Shown here: positions 43,178 to 52,172 of the stretch, in pieces | Layout: the number at the start of each line of letters is the position of its first letter | How positions within the stretch are numbered: the first letter of the stretch is position 1 | The notes under the pieces: model-generated | Seen by the model: only the letters and a program-made list of their open reading frames with translations | Databases searched by the model: none | Told to the model about the DNA's origin: nothing | Made by a program: the position numbers and the translations under genes | Assembly (NCBI GenBank): GCA_002381565.1 | Contig: DFWZ01000040.1 | Location: forward strand, 1-64,000 | Reading direction: 5' to 3' | Length of the DNA stretch: 64,000 nucleotides | Source of the DNA: Gallionella sp. UBA4121 | Lineage (GTDB): Bacteria > Pseudomonadota > Gammaproteobacteria > Burkholderiales > Gallionellaceae

Positions 43178-43427
43178 TCCCCCGCCCTTCTAGCAGGTGC
43201 GCAGCGCAGCACAGCACTGGACTTGCTTAACGGACACTTGATAACCGACAGATGAATAAACCGCCAAGATTCCACCCGCTTTTGGCGCCAGCCCGCATGG
43301 GCTGTCTGCGAACCTGACGTGAGCTTTCAAGAAATAATCGTATCGTTCAGACTGCGATCTCTGAAAGACTGATTTTGAATTTCATGCTGGTGCGCCATAG
43401 GCGATGAATCTGGGCACTGGCGCGAGG

Positions 43428-44489
43428 TCATTTCATTGCATTAGCGTCAACTTTTAGTTTCGCGGATTTGGTAACCGTTTTTTTTGTAAGCGCTTGAATA
43501 CTTAGCAGCCTAGATTCACCCAAGGAGGTTAGTTTCCAATAAACTTTTCTGTCTGCCACAGCTCGTCGTTTAACGCCAGGTGCCATTTGACCTAGTGCAC
43601 GCAACTGAATTTTGATTTGGTCAATAACCATGAAAGGAACAATAATTGAATTGTACAACACATTATTTTTTGATTCTAAAGACTGAATTGCATGATAAAA
43701 GCACAGCTTCAGCTTTTCTAGAAACTCTTCGTCCGAACACTCTCCAATAAGAGCTGGCCCTACATATTTGAGAATCTTATCCCAACTCACAGACACAGAA
43801 ATCTTTTCTAGAGACTTCTTCTCTCCTAATTTAAAAGAGATATCAGTCGAATATATATCTGTTCCATGTGCAATTCCTTCTGCTATCTTTGGCATCGCGT
43901 CTTTGCCTATGCTAGCGATCTCAACAAGTAACTCAGCATTTCTTGCACGAAGATTTGCTAGTTCAATTAACAGACTTTCATCAGTCGCGTACCTTCCAGG
44001 AACCCATCCATCTGACGGATGAGTCTTTCTAAGATTGATGAGACTTCGTGACACTTGCCCACCCAGCTCCTCGGCTGTTATCCAGTACTTGCAATGATGT
44101 GCGTTTTCAACCTTTTTCTGGAAACTGATAAGCTTCTTTTTTCCTTCATCTGTTGACTCAGATTTTGCAGTTAAAATTTTACCGGGCTCTCGATGAAAAA
44201 ACGCCATAAGCGGCTTCCCCTTTAACAACGCGTAGTCGTATTCTTTCTCTGTATATCCAATTCCATCTGAGGCAACCGAGCCGTACCTCCCTCCCACAAC
44301 CAAACAATAGTAATCTGAGTCGTCAATGATTCCTTTTATAATCTCCCAAGCATCTTCATTTGTCGCCGGAAAAAGCTCCATACCTGATGGTATGCAGTCT
44401 AATTCAAGAAGCGCTTTAATAATTTCTGCTCTCTCTTCTTTCAAATCTGCGTAAGTTGACGATATAAATACTTGGTGTCTACGTTCCAT
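43428..44489 (-). CDS. DUF4062 domain protein, AT-rich, likely acquired
   Basis: The 353-residue protein opens with the DUF4062 signature: RRHQVFISSTYADLKEERAE, then GMELFPATNEDAWEIIKGII, SDYYCLVVGGRYGS and GYTEKEYDYALLKGKPLMAF (residues 3-100). The domain is TIR/SEFIR-like and often found in defence or signalling genes. The rest (to LKVDANAMK) has a coiled-coil portion and a possible winged-helix end (RAVADRKVYWKLTSLGESRL). Base composition is clearly more AT-rich than all neighbours. ATG 44489 has GAGGGGG 6-7 bases upstream and gives the domain start; the frame also opens at 44525. No partner gene is present. Confidence 0.8.
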   Translation of the reverse strand: MERRHQVFISSTYADLKEERAEIIKALLELDCIPSGMELFPATNEDAWEIIKGIIDDSDYYCLVVGGRYGSVASDGIGYTEKEYDYALLKGKPLMAFFHREPGKILTAKSESTDEGKKKLISFQKKVENAHHCKYWITAEELGGQVSRSLINLRKTHPSDGWVPGRYATDESLLIELANLRARNAELLVEIASIGKDAMPKIAEGIAHGTDIYSTDISFKLGEKKSLEKISVSVSWDKILKYVGPALIGECSDEEFLEKLKLCFYHAIQSLESKNNVLYNSIIVPFMVIDQIKIQLRALGQMAPGVKRRAVADRKVYWKLTSLGESRLLSIQALTKKTVTKSAKLKVDANAMK

Positions 44490-44616
44490 TTGGCCCCCTC
44501 TGAAAACCCCCCGTCCAAGTAACACGGAGGGCTATAAATACATACGCGCAAGTGTAACAGCAATGTCAAAAAACAACGGGCAGGTTTTTTGATCCGCAAA
44601 TGTTCTATAACAAAAT

Positions 44617-44645
44617 AAAAAAGCACCTACATTTCTGTAAGTGCC
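44617..44645 (-). terminator. Terminator after the tRNA (right copy)
   Basis: On minus, GCACTTACA, GAAA loop, TGTAGGTGC, then TTTTTTATTTT: a 9-base-pair stem with one wobble pair and a T tail, 9-10 bases after the tRNA CCA end. It shares its ACAGAAATG loop region with the left copy at 43131. Confidence 0.8.
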
Positions 44646-44653
44646 TGTTTATT

Positions 44654-44730
44654 TGGTGGGTCGTCACGGACTTGAACCGTGGACCAAAGGATTATGAGTC
44701 CTCTGCTCTAACCAACTGAGCTAACGACCC
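44654..44730 (-). tRNA. tRNA with CAT anticodon, probably tRNA-Ile2
   Basis: A full 77-base cloverleaf on minus: GGGTCGT/ACGACCC acceptor, D-arm TAGCTCAGTTGGTTAGAGCA, anticodon loop CTCATAA, variable TTTGGTC, T-arm with GTTCAAGTC and encoded CCA. The anticodon CAT fits elongator Met or the lysidine-modified isoleucine tRNA for AUA. The place behind rpoD and the variable-loop bases resemble Ile2 more than Met. It is read in the same direction as rpoD. Confidence 0.9.
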
Positions 44731-44738
44731 GTAAACTG

Positions 44739-46721
44739 TTAACCTTCGCTGTCGAGGAAACTCTTGAGCTTCTCGGAGCGCGAGGGGTGGCGCAACTTGC
44801 GCAGCGCCTTGGCTTCGATCTGACGGATGCGTTCGCGCGTCACATCGAACTGCTTGCCCACTTCTTCGAGCGTGTGATCGGTGTTCATCTCGATACCGAA
44901 GCGCATGCGCAACACTTTCGCTTCGCGCTGCGTCAGGCTGTCCAGTATATCCGACGTTGCACTGCGCAGGCTCTCGTAAACGGCCGCATCGACCGGCACG
45001 GTAGTATTCGAGTCCTCGATAAAGTCGCCCAGATGCGAATCGTCGTCATCACCCACCGGCGTTTCCATCGAGATCGGTTCCTTGGCGATCTTGAGGATTT
45101 TGTGGATTTTGTCTTCCGACATTTCCATCTTGGCGGCCAGCGTTGCGGCGTCCGCTTCCTGCCCGGTTTCCTGCAAAATCTGACGCGAGATGCGATTCAT
45201 CTTGTTGATGGTCTCGATCATGTGCACCGGAATACGGATGGTGCGCGCCTGATCGGCGATGGAACGCGTGATTGCCTGACGTATCCACCAGGTCGCATAG
45301 GTCGAAAACTTGTAACCGCGACGGTATTCGAATTTGTCGACTGCCTTCATCAGGCCGATATTGCCTTCCTGAATCAAATCGAGAAACTGCAAACCGCGGT
45401 TGGTATATTTTTTGGCGATGGAAATAACCAGACGCAGGTTGGCCTCGATCATGTCGCGCTTGGCGCGGTGTGAGCGGGCTTCGCCATTGGTCATGCGACG
45501 GTTGATTTCCTTCAGATCAGTGATCGGCAGGCCCACGCGCTTCTGCATGTTTACCAGGTTTTGTTGCTTCTCGATGATCGCGTGCTGGTAGCGCAACAGC
45601 AGTTCGCTGTAAGGTTTGTTGGACTTTATTTCCTGCGCCAGCCAGTCCATATCGACTTCGTGGCCGATAAAACTCTTGATAAAATGCGGACGTGGCATTT
45701 TGCTCTTCGTCACGCAGATATCCTGGATGCCGCGTTCGTTGTTGCGTATTTCTTCAACCAGGCCGCGCATGGTATTGCACAGTGCATCCACCTGCTTGGC
45801 GGTAAAGCGGAAAGCCATCAGCTCTTCGGTGATGCCCGCCTGATAGGTATTGTACTGAGCACTGAGATAGCCGTGCTTTTCAAAGGCCTTGCCCATCTTG
45901 TTGAACAGATCCGCAATCACGGCAAACCGTGCCAGCGCGTCGGCTTTCAGTTGTGCCAGATCTGCGGCAGCGGCGGCAGCCGTCGCGGCGGCAACGGCTT
46001 CTTCATCCTCATCGCTTTCTTCTTCATCCGATTCTGCTTCATCCGACGATTCTTCGCCTTCTTCCTCGCCGTCCTGATCTTGCTCCTCGCCCTCGTTCAG
46101 CCCGGACTCGTCCTCAAGCTCAACTTCCACGAAGCCGTCGATCAGTTCATTTACGCGAATTTCATCGGTTTCGATCTTCGCCGCCAGCGCCAGAATTTCC
46201 GCGATGGTCACAGGACAGGCCGAAATCGCCTGAATCATGTTCCGCTGACCTTCTTCGATACGCTTGGCGATCTCGATTTCTTTTTCGCGTGTCAGCAAAT
46301 CGACCGTACCCATTTCGCGCATGTACATGCGCACAGGATCCGTGGTGCGGCCGAATTCAGAATCTACCGTTGATAAAGCCGCCTCAGCCTCTTCGGCAGC
46401 ATCGTCATCCGCCGCCGTAGGCGCGGAATCGGTCATGATCAGCGCTTCCGCATCGGGTGCAACATCACACACACGAATGCCCATGTCATTGATCATGCTG
46501 GCCACGCTCTCGATCTGCTCGACTTCGAGCATATCCGGCAAATGGTCGTTGATCTCGGCGTAGGTCAGGTAGCCACGCTCCTTGCCCAGCACGATCAGCG
46601 CTTTCAGACTGGTGCGGCGCGCATCGATATCCTGCTGCAATTCAGCCAATGGCAGCGCGACGGTGTCTTCCGCTTTTTTATCCAGTTTTTTCTTGCTTTT
46701 TTTAATCGTTGCCATAGTCAT
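44739..46721 (-). CDS. rpoD: RNA polymerase primary sigma factor RpoD (sigma-70)
   Basis: A 660-residue sigma-70. Region 1.1 is at the N-terminus (LIVLGKERGYLTYAEINDHL), region 2 has QFLDLIQEGNIGLMKAVDKF and FSTYATWWIRQAITRSIADQ, and region 4 ends in EVGKQFDVTRERIRQIEAKA. The non-conserved region holds a long acidic run (about residues 200-250, mostly E, D and S). It directs housekeeping transcription. A TATAAT at 46774-46769 may give it its own promoter besides read-through from dnaG. The start could be the ATG six bases further in (MATIKKSKKK). Confidence 0.98.
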   Translation of the reverse strand: MTMATIKKSKKKLDKKAEDTVALPLAELQQDIDARRTSLKALIVLGKERGYLTYAEINDHLPDMLEVEQIESVASMINDMGIRVCDVAPDAEALIMTDSAPTAADDDAAEEAEAALSTVDSEFGRTTDPVRMYMREMGTVDLLTREKEIEIAKRIEEGQRNMIQAISACPVTIAEILALAAKIETDEIRVNELIDGFVEVELEDESGLNEGEEQDQDGEEEGEESSDEAESDEEESDEDEEAVAAATAAAAAADLAQLKADALARFAVIADLFNKMGKAFEKHGYLSAQYNTYQAGITEELMAFRFTAKQVDALCNTMRGLVEEIRNNERGIQDICVTKSKMPRPHFIKSFIGHEVDMDWLAQEIKSNKPYSELLLRYQHAIIEKQQNLVNMQKRVGLPITDLKEINRRMTNGEARSHRAKRDMIEANLRLVISIAKKYTNRGLQFLDLIQEGNIGLMKAVDKFEYRRGYKFSTYATWWIRQAITRSIADQARTIRIPVHMIETINKMNRISRQILQETGQEADAATLAAKMEMSEDKIHKILKIAKEPISMETPVGDDDDSHLGDFIEDSNTTVPVDAAVYESLRSATSDILDSLTQREAKVLRMRFGIEMNTDHTLEEVGKQFDVTRERIRQIEAKALRKLRHPSRSEKLKSFLDSEG

Positions 46722-46768
46722 GTTTCCAATTGCGTAAGACCTACGTTAGGGTCGCAGAAAAGCGCACC

Positions 46769-46774
46769 ATTATA
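46769..46774 (-). promoter_or_regulatory. Possible -10 box for rpoD
   Basis: TATAAT on minus in the 137-base gap between dnaG and rpoD, 48 bases before the rpoD ATG. The matching -35 is weak (TTAAGA at 19 bases). Confidence 0.4.
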
Positions 46775-46858
46775 CCCGAATACACCAACTTTTTCTTAAC
46801 CTTTGTGGACCGACGGGCAGCACCAAACAATCCGGTTTAACACTGAACATCCAGTCCG

Positions 46859-48580
46859 TCAGCGTTTCAGCAAATGCAAGTACTGCTCACGTTCCTCTGC
46901 GCTCAGACCGGACAAGCCGCTTTGCGCCGACTTCCCCTGCAAAGCCTGGAATTGCTCGCGGCGCTGTCCATCATCAAGCCGGCTGATGAGCCCTGCGAAT
47001 TCAGCCGCCACATCGAAAGACTCCCCCCAGGCCAGCATGTCAGCCTCGGCCTGAGATAACGCCCTGGCGTAACTTGTTCCCTCAAACATCTGCATCAGTG
47101 CAGGACTGCTCATCGCAAACCCGGCTTCACGCAGCGCCGACAAAACGGCACCAATCGCATCGGCATCCGCGCCTTCTCCATGCCAGCCTGCCGGCATCTG
47201 TGCGCCCAACTCAGGCTGCGCAATCAGACATTGCAACAGCAAACGCTGTACCGGAAATGGGGTGCGTGTGGCTTTTTTCAAGGAGGGCCGTGGCGCATGC
47301 GCAATAGGCTTGATCTCAAACAACGCCTCCAGTTCCGCCTGACTGACCCCGGCAACTGCCGCCACTTCCTTGCGCAACAGCAAGGCAGTCACAGGGGAGG
47401 CAATCGCGGACAACAGGGGGCGGGCGCGGTGCAGCAACTGATTGCGTCCCTCCTGGCTCTTCAAATCCAGTTCGCTGCTGATCTCTCGCAACAGATATCC
47501 GGATAAAGGCATCGCCTCCGCCACTTGACGCTCAAAAACCGCCTTGCCGAATTCACGAATAAAACTGTCCGGGTCATGCTCGGCGGGCAGAAACAGAAAA
47601 CTGATGAGCTTGCCGTCCTGCAAATAAGGCAATGCGTTTTCCAGTGCCCGCCATGCCGCCTTCTGACCCGCTTTGTCCCCGTCGAAACAGAATACGATCT
47701 GGTCCGAGAGGCGCAGTAATTTCTGTATGTGATACGGCGTGGTGGCCGTACCCAATGTAGCCACGGCGTAATCGACACCATGCTGAGCCAGCGCCACCAC
47801 ATCCATGTACCCTTCCACAACCAGCACCCTCTGCCCCGCACGTATGGCTTTTTGCGCCTGAAACAGGCCATACAGCTCGTGACCTTTTTCAAACAGCGGC
47901 GTTTCCGGAGAATTGAGATATTTGGGCTCGCCTTTGTCCAACACGCGCCCGCCAAAGCCGATGACCTGAGCGCGCACATTGATGATGGGAAACATGATCC
48001 GGTCGCGAAACCGGTCGTAGCGCTTGTCCGCTTCGCCGCTGATCACCAGGCCGGTCTCATTCAGTGTGTCAGCCCGATAGTCAGGAAAGGCAGCGGACAG
48101 ATTCTGCCAGCCTTCCGGCGCATAGCCGATGGCAAATTTCGCGGCAATCTCGCCGCTCAAGCCGCGCCCCTTGAGGTAGTCAATTGCCCGGACAGACAGC
48201 TTCAGCTGCTCACGGTAATACCGCGTAGCGGTTTGCATCACTTCATACAAATCGGGCGCGATTTTATGAAAACTTTCACCCGCACGCTGCTCTTGCGGGA
48301 CGTCCATTCCCACACTCTGCGCCAAGTCTTCGACAGCCTCGACAAAGCCCAGACCCAGGTGCTCCATGACGAAACTTATCGCCGTCCCATGCACACCACA
48401 ACCGAAGCAATGGTAAAACTGCTTGGCCTGACTGACTGTAAATGAGGGGGATTTTTCGTTGTGGAACGGACAGCAGGCGACGTAATTGCCGCCAGCTTTT
48501 TTGAGCGGCACATAGCGCTCAATAACGTCCACGATGTCCAGGCGATTAAGCAGATCCTGAATGAAACTTTTTGGAATCAT
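46859..48580 (-). CDS. dnaG: DNA primase
   Basis: The 573-residue primase has the zinc finger CPFHNEKSPSFTVSQ and HCFGCGVHG (about 38-66), RNA-polymerase domain motif GYAPEGWQNL, the TOPRIM segment VLVVEGYMDVVALAQHGVDY with CFDGDKAGQKAA, and a C-terminal helicase-binding domain. It makes RNA primers for replication. It belongs to the rpsU-yqeY-dnaG-rpoD series and starts 97 bases after yqeY. Confidence 0.97.
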   Translation of the reverse strand: MIPKSFIQDLLNRLDIVDVIERYVPLKKAGGNYVACCPFHNEKSPSFTVSQAKQFYHCFGCGVHGTAISFVMEHLGLGFVEAVEDLAQSVGMDVPQEQRAGESFHKIAPDLYEVMQTATRYYREQLKLSVRAIDYLKGRGLSGEIAAKFAIGYAPEGWQNLSAAFPDYRADTLNETGLVISGEADKRYDRFRDRIMFPIINVRAQVIGFGGRVLDKGEPKYLNSPETPLFEKGHELYGLFQAQKAIRAGQRVLVVEGYMDVVALAQHGVDYAVATLGTATTPYHIQKLLRLSDQIVFCFDGDKAGQKAAWRALENALPYLQDGKLISFLFLPAEHDPDSFIREFGKAVFERQVAEAMPLSGYLLREISSELDLKSQEGRNQLLHRARPLLSAIASPVTALLLRKEVAAVAGVSQAELEALFEIKPIAHAPRPSLKKATRTPFPVQRLLLQCLIAQPELGAQMPAGWHGEGADADAIGAVLSALREAGFAMSSPALMQMFEGTSYARALSQAEADMLAWGESFDVAAEFAGLISRLDDGQRREQFQALQGKSAQSGLSGLSAEEREQYLHLLKR

Positions 48581-48676
48581 GCCAGATGCGCCTTTTCATC
48601 TAAACCGACGGACGGACTGAACCTGCTTTTCAACTGGCCAGCGGCCATATGCATGAGGCCCTGCGGAGCCTGAAAA

Positions 48677-49123
48677 CTAGCTGGACAGGCGCGCCTTTAT
48701 CATCGCTGAGACACGCCCCATGTCGGCAAGACCGGCCAACTTAGGCTTGAGGTACCCCATTACTTTACCCATATCCTGGGGGCCTGCTGCACCAACCGCT
48801 GCAACAGCCTCATCTACAGCAGCAATAACTTCGGATTCGCTCAGCTGTTGCGGCATATATTCCGCCAGCACGCTCATCTCAAACTTTTCGACATCCGCCA
48901 AATCCTGACGTGCAGCCGCCTCGTACTGGCTGATGGAGTCACGCCGCTGCTTGTTCATCTTTTCGATGATAGCTATAACGTCCGCATCCGACAGTTCGAT
49001 GCGCTCATCCACCTCGCGCTGCTTGATAGCCGCGAGCAACAGACGAATAGCCGAAAGACGCGCCGTATCCTTGGCGCGCATCGCGGCTTTCATATCATCG
49101 GTAATTTGTTGCTTAAGATTCAT
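48677..49123 (-). CDS. yqeY: GatB/YqeY domain protein
   Basis: A 148-residue helical protein with the YqeY pattern: MNLKQQITDDMKAAMRAKD, RLSAIRLLLAAIKQREVDER, KMNKQRRDSISQYEAAARQD, and LAEYMPQQLSESEV. It resembles the tRNA-binding tail of GatB; its own role is not settled. ATG 49123 has AGGTGAT just upstream and is preferred to the far upstream ATG at 49267, which would run antisense-like through rpsU. It sits in the normal place between rpsU and dnaG. Confidence 0.92.
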   Translation of the reverse strand: MNLKQQITDDMKAAMRAKDTARLSAIRLLLAAIKQREVDERIELSDADVIAIIEKMNKQRRDSISQYEAAARQDLADVEKFEMSVLAEYMPQQLSESEVIAAVDEAVAAVGAAGPQDMGKVMGYLKPKLAGLADMGRVSAMIKARLSS

Positions 49124-49151
49124 ATCACCTGCCACGCGAGCGTGGACCGGC

Positions 49152-49364
49152 TTAATAAAGCTTGGGTGGCAAAGTCTGGCTGCGCAAACGCTTGTAGTGA
49201 CGCTTGACGGCCGCAGCCAGCTTGCGCTTACGTTCAGCCGTTGGCTTCTCGTAAAATTCGCGGGCACGCAAGTCGGTCAGCAGACCTGTTTTTTCTACAG
49301 AACGCTTGAAACGACGCATTGCGACTTCAAACGGCTCATTCTCTTTAACACGTACGGTTGTCAT
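49152..49364 (-). CDS. rpsU: 30S ribosomal protein bS21
   Basis: A 70-residue basic protein (MTTVRVKENEPFEVAMRRFK, then KPTAERKRKLAAAVKRHYKR). bS21 binds the 30S platform near the anti-Shine-Dalgarno end. It is the first gene of the macromolecular-synthesis series on minus and has a plausible promoter upstream. Confidence 0.97.
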   Translation of the reverse strand: MTTVRVKENEPFEVAMRRFKRSVEKTGLLTDLRAREFYEKPTAERKRKLAAAVKRHYKRLRSQTLPPKLY

Positions 49365-49400
49365 CTACGAACTACCTTCTACCAAAAAATCGAGGGCGCG

Positions 49401-49429
49401 ATTCTAGCAAAATCAACCTCGCCTCACAA
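49401..49429 (-). promoter_or_regulatory. Promoter of rpsU-yqeY-dnaG-rpoD
   Basis: On minus: TTGTGA (49429-49424), 17-base spacer, TAGAAT (49406-49401), 37 bases before the rpsU ATG. Confidence 0.55.
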
Positions 49430-49470
49430 CTTATATTTCAACACGGCGTATAAATAAACTTCGCCTCAAC

Positions 49471-50670
49471 TTATAAAACGGTGATTCTGGCAAACTTTCG
49501 CTTGCCAACCTGCGCCACGACCACCCTGCCCGCCACGACCACATCCGCCTTATCGTTCACGCGCTCACCGTCCAGTTTGACTGCCCCCTGGGCAATCATG
49601 CGCATCGCCTCCGAAGTGCTGCCCACCAGATCGGCGGATTTAAGCAACTGCGGCACAGTGATACTGCCATCCGCCGCCGCCACATTCATTTCCGGCATAT
49701 CGTCCGGCAACACGCCGCGACGGAAACGCGCCTCGAATTCCTCCAGCGCCGTTTCGGCATCCCGCTGCGTATGGAAACGTGCGACGATTTCCTGCGCAAG
49801 CAATACCTTAATGTCGCGCGGATTACGGCCGCCCTCCACCTCGCGGCGCCAGTTCGCGATTTCGTTCAATGACCGGAACGACAACAATTCAAGATATCGC
49901 CACATCAAACCATCCGAAATAGACATCAACTTACCGAACATATCCTGCGGCGCATCGGTGATACCCACGTAATTACCCAGCGATTTGGACATCTTGTTGA
50001 CACCGTCCAGACCTTCCAAAAGCGGCATAGTCAATATGCATTGCGCAGGCTGCCCGTAATGCCGTTGCATCTCGCGGCCCATCAGCAGGTTAAACTTCTG
50101 ATCCGTGCCGCCAAGCTCGATATCCGCCTTCAGCGCCACAGAATCATAGCCTTGTACCAGCGGGTAGATAAACTCGTGTATCGCTATCGGCTGACTGCTC
50201 TTGTAGCGTTTGGAAAAATCGTCGCGCTCCAGCATTTGCGCCACCGTATGGGTCGCCGCCAGACGTATCAAGTCCACCGCAGTAAATTTATCCATCCAGG
50301 CGGAATTGAATACCACTTCGGTCTTTTCCGGATTCAGCACCTTGAAAACCTGATCGCGGTAAGACTGAGCATTTTCAATCACTTGCTCACGCGACAACGG
50401 CGGACGCGTGGCATTCTTGCCAGTCGGATCGCCTATCATGCCGGTAAAGTCACCGATCAAAAACAGCGCGTGATGCCCCATATCCTGCAGCTGGCGCATT
50501 TTATTGAGCAAAACAGTATGGCCGATATGCAAATCAGGGGCGGTAGGATCAAAACCCGCCTTGATGCGCAATGGCCTGCCCAGCGCCAATTTCTGCTTCA
50601 ACTCCGCCTCTATCAGAAGCTCGTCTGCGCCACGTTTTATCGTTTCTAGTGCTTGTATCATTTCATTCAT
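49471..50670 (-). CDS. tyrS: Tyrosyl-tRNA synthetase
   Basis: The 399-residue class I synthetase has AGFDPTAPDLHIGHTVLLNK (HIGH motif), a KMSKSLGNYVGI KMSKS loop, and a C-terminal S4-like RNA-binding domain (AQGAVKLDGERVNDKADVVV). This is the TyrZ-like HIGH variant common in betaproteobacteria. Of several in-frame ATGs the one at 50670 (MNEMIQALETIKRG) fits the family and has GAAGTGA upstream; 50712 or 50751 would add 14-27 residues with no homology. Confidence 0.95.
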   Translation of the reverse strand: MNEMIQALETIKRGADELLIEAELKQKLALGRPLRIKAGFDPTAPDLHIGHTVLLNKMRQLQDMGHHALFLIGDFTGMIGDPTGKNATRPPLSREQVIENAQSYRDQVFKVLNPEKTEVVFNSAWMDKFTAVDLIRLAATHTVAQMLERDDFSKRYKSSQPIAIHEFIYPLVQGYDSVALKADIELGGTDQKFNLLMGREMQRHYGQPAQCILTMPLLEGLDGVNKMSKSLGNYVGITDAPQDMFGKLMSISDGLMWRYLELLSFRSLNEIANWRREVEGGRNPRDIKVLLAQEIVARFHTQRDAETALEEFEARFRRGVLPDDMPEMNVAAADGSITVPQLLKSADLVGSTSEAMRMIAQGAVKLDGERVNDKADVVVAGRVVVAQVGKRKFARITVL

Positions 50671-50873
50671 ATCATTAATCACTTCATGTTCAGGAAATTT
50701 ACCGCCATTCATCCGGATTTTCGCGCCGCCTGTCGACCAGGCGGCCACCAATCAAATTCTTTCCTGCCAATCGTCAGTTTAACCTTTAAGTAATACCCTG
50801 TTTCTGTTAAAGTTCGCGCCAATTAGATATTATTATAGCCGCCACCAACATCAGGCAGCTTCCGGAGACACGA

Positions 50874-52172
50874 ATGTTAACGCAAAACATGCTCAGTCAA
50901 GACCGCAAAAACAAACTGCGCTGGTTTGTCACATTATCCACCATGCCTTTGCTGGGCGTCCTGACAGCCTTCGGACTTGTACCCTCCAGCAATCTTGGAT
51001 TGAACAACGACAAAATCTTTGTCGAGCAACTTGCATTACCAGGCACGGCACCCATCGCTGCCAACACAACCACCTTCTGGCATACCGAGCGTATTCAACC
51101 TGGCGATACCGTCGCAGAATTGATGCAGCGGCTGAACATTAAAGATACCGCTGCCAGCAACTACTTGCGCAACAATGCTGACGCCAAACCATTTCGCAAA
51201 TTGTCTGTGGGCCGTGAAGTGCAGGCCGAAACGGATGCAGCAGGAACACTGGTTTCGCTGAGTTACCTGAGCGAACAGGGCACGCAAATCGTCATCAAGA
51301 AACAAGGCGACACCTTCAGCTCCACCTCCGTTGCCGCTCAACTGGAAAAACGCCTGTTCGTGCGCACAGGCGAAATCAAGACCAGCCTGTACACTGCCAC
51401 GGATGCCGCCGGCATGCCGGAAGCCGCCGCCAATCAGTTGACCCAGATTTTCAATGGCGACATCGATTTTCATCACGATTTGAAGCGCGGCGACAAATTC
51501 ACCGCCGTATATGAGATGACCTACAGCAACGGCGCACTGGTCAAGACAGGCCAGATCCAGGCTGCCGAATTCATCAACCAGGGCCATGTGTACCGCGCTG
51601 TGCTGTTCCAATCTGACGCCACACATAGCGATTACTACACCCCGGAAGGCAGGAGCCTGAAGAAGGCCTTTTTGCGTTCGCCTATCGCTTTTTCACGCGT
51701 CAGCTCCGGCTTCACCATGGCACGTTTCCACCCGATACTGAACAAGTGGCGCGCGCACAAGGGCGTGGATTTTGCCGCCCCGATCGGCACACCCGCCAAA
51801 GCCACCGCAGATGGCATAGTCGCCTTCGATGGCACACAAAGCGGCTATGGCAATGTCGTCATCATCAACCATCAGGGCAATCTGTCCACCGTTTATGGGC
51901 ATCTGTCTCATTTTGCAAAAGGACTGCACAAAGGTGAGCGCATCAGACAAGGCGATGTAATCGGCTATGTCGGCATGACAGGCATGTCCACCGGCCCGCA
52001 TCTGCACTATGAATTCAGGGTCAACGGACAGCAGCACGACCCGATGAGTGTTGCGCTTCCCAATGCGTTGCCTATCAATGGCGCCAACAGAGTCGCATTC
52101 AAATCGCTGACCGATAAATTTATAGCGAGCCTCGTCCAGTTGCGCAACACCAACCTCGCCAAACTTGACTGA
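50874..52172 (+). CDS. M23-family peptidoglycan endopeptidase (MepM/OapA-like)
   Basis: A 432-residue envelope protein: one N-terminal helix (FVTLSTMPLLGVLTAFGLVP), an OapA/LysM-like middle (QPGDTVAELMQRLNIKDTAA), and a LytM domain with the zinc ligands in NKWRAHKGVDFAAPIGTPAK (H, then D) and GPHLHYEFRVNG. Intact ligands suggest an active D,D-endopeptidase that opens cross-links during wall growth. GGAGACACGA precedes the ATG. The next gene starts directly after its stop. Confidence 0.9.
   Translation: MLTQNMLSQDRKNKLRWFVTLSTMPLLGVLTAFGLVPSSNLGLNNDKIFVEQLALPGTAPIAANTTTFWHTERIQPGDTVAELMQRLNIKDTAASNYLRNNADAKPFRKLSVGREVQAETDAAGTLVSLSYLSEQGTQIVIKKQGDTFSSTSVAAQLEKRLFVRTGEIKTSLYTATDAAGMPEAAANQLTQIFNGDIDFHHDLKRGDKFTAVYEMTYSNGALVKTGQIQAAEFINQGHVYRAVLFQSDATHSDYYTPEGRSLKKAFLRSPIAFSRVSSGFTMARFHPILNKWRAHKGVDFAAPIGTPAKATADGIVAFDGTQSGYGNVVIINHQGNLSTVYGHLSHFAKGLHKGERIRQGDVIGYVGMTGMSTGPHLHYEFRVNGQQHDPMSVALPNALPINGANRVAFKSLTDKFIASLVQLRNTNLAKLD

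Noticed and set aside
43172..43250. A second complete tRNA on minus
   Set aside because: Only the CCA end and part of an acceptor are present; no T, anticodon or D arm can be drawn.
43428..44489. Thoeris or CBASS assignment for the DUF4062 gene
   Set aside because: No ThsA, cyclase or effector partner gene lies nearby, so only the domain can be named.
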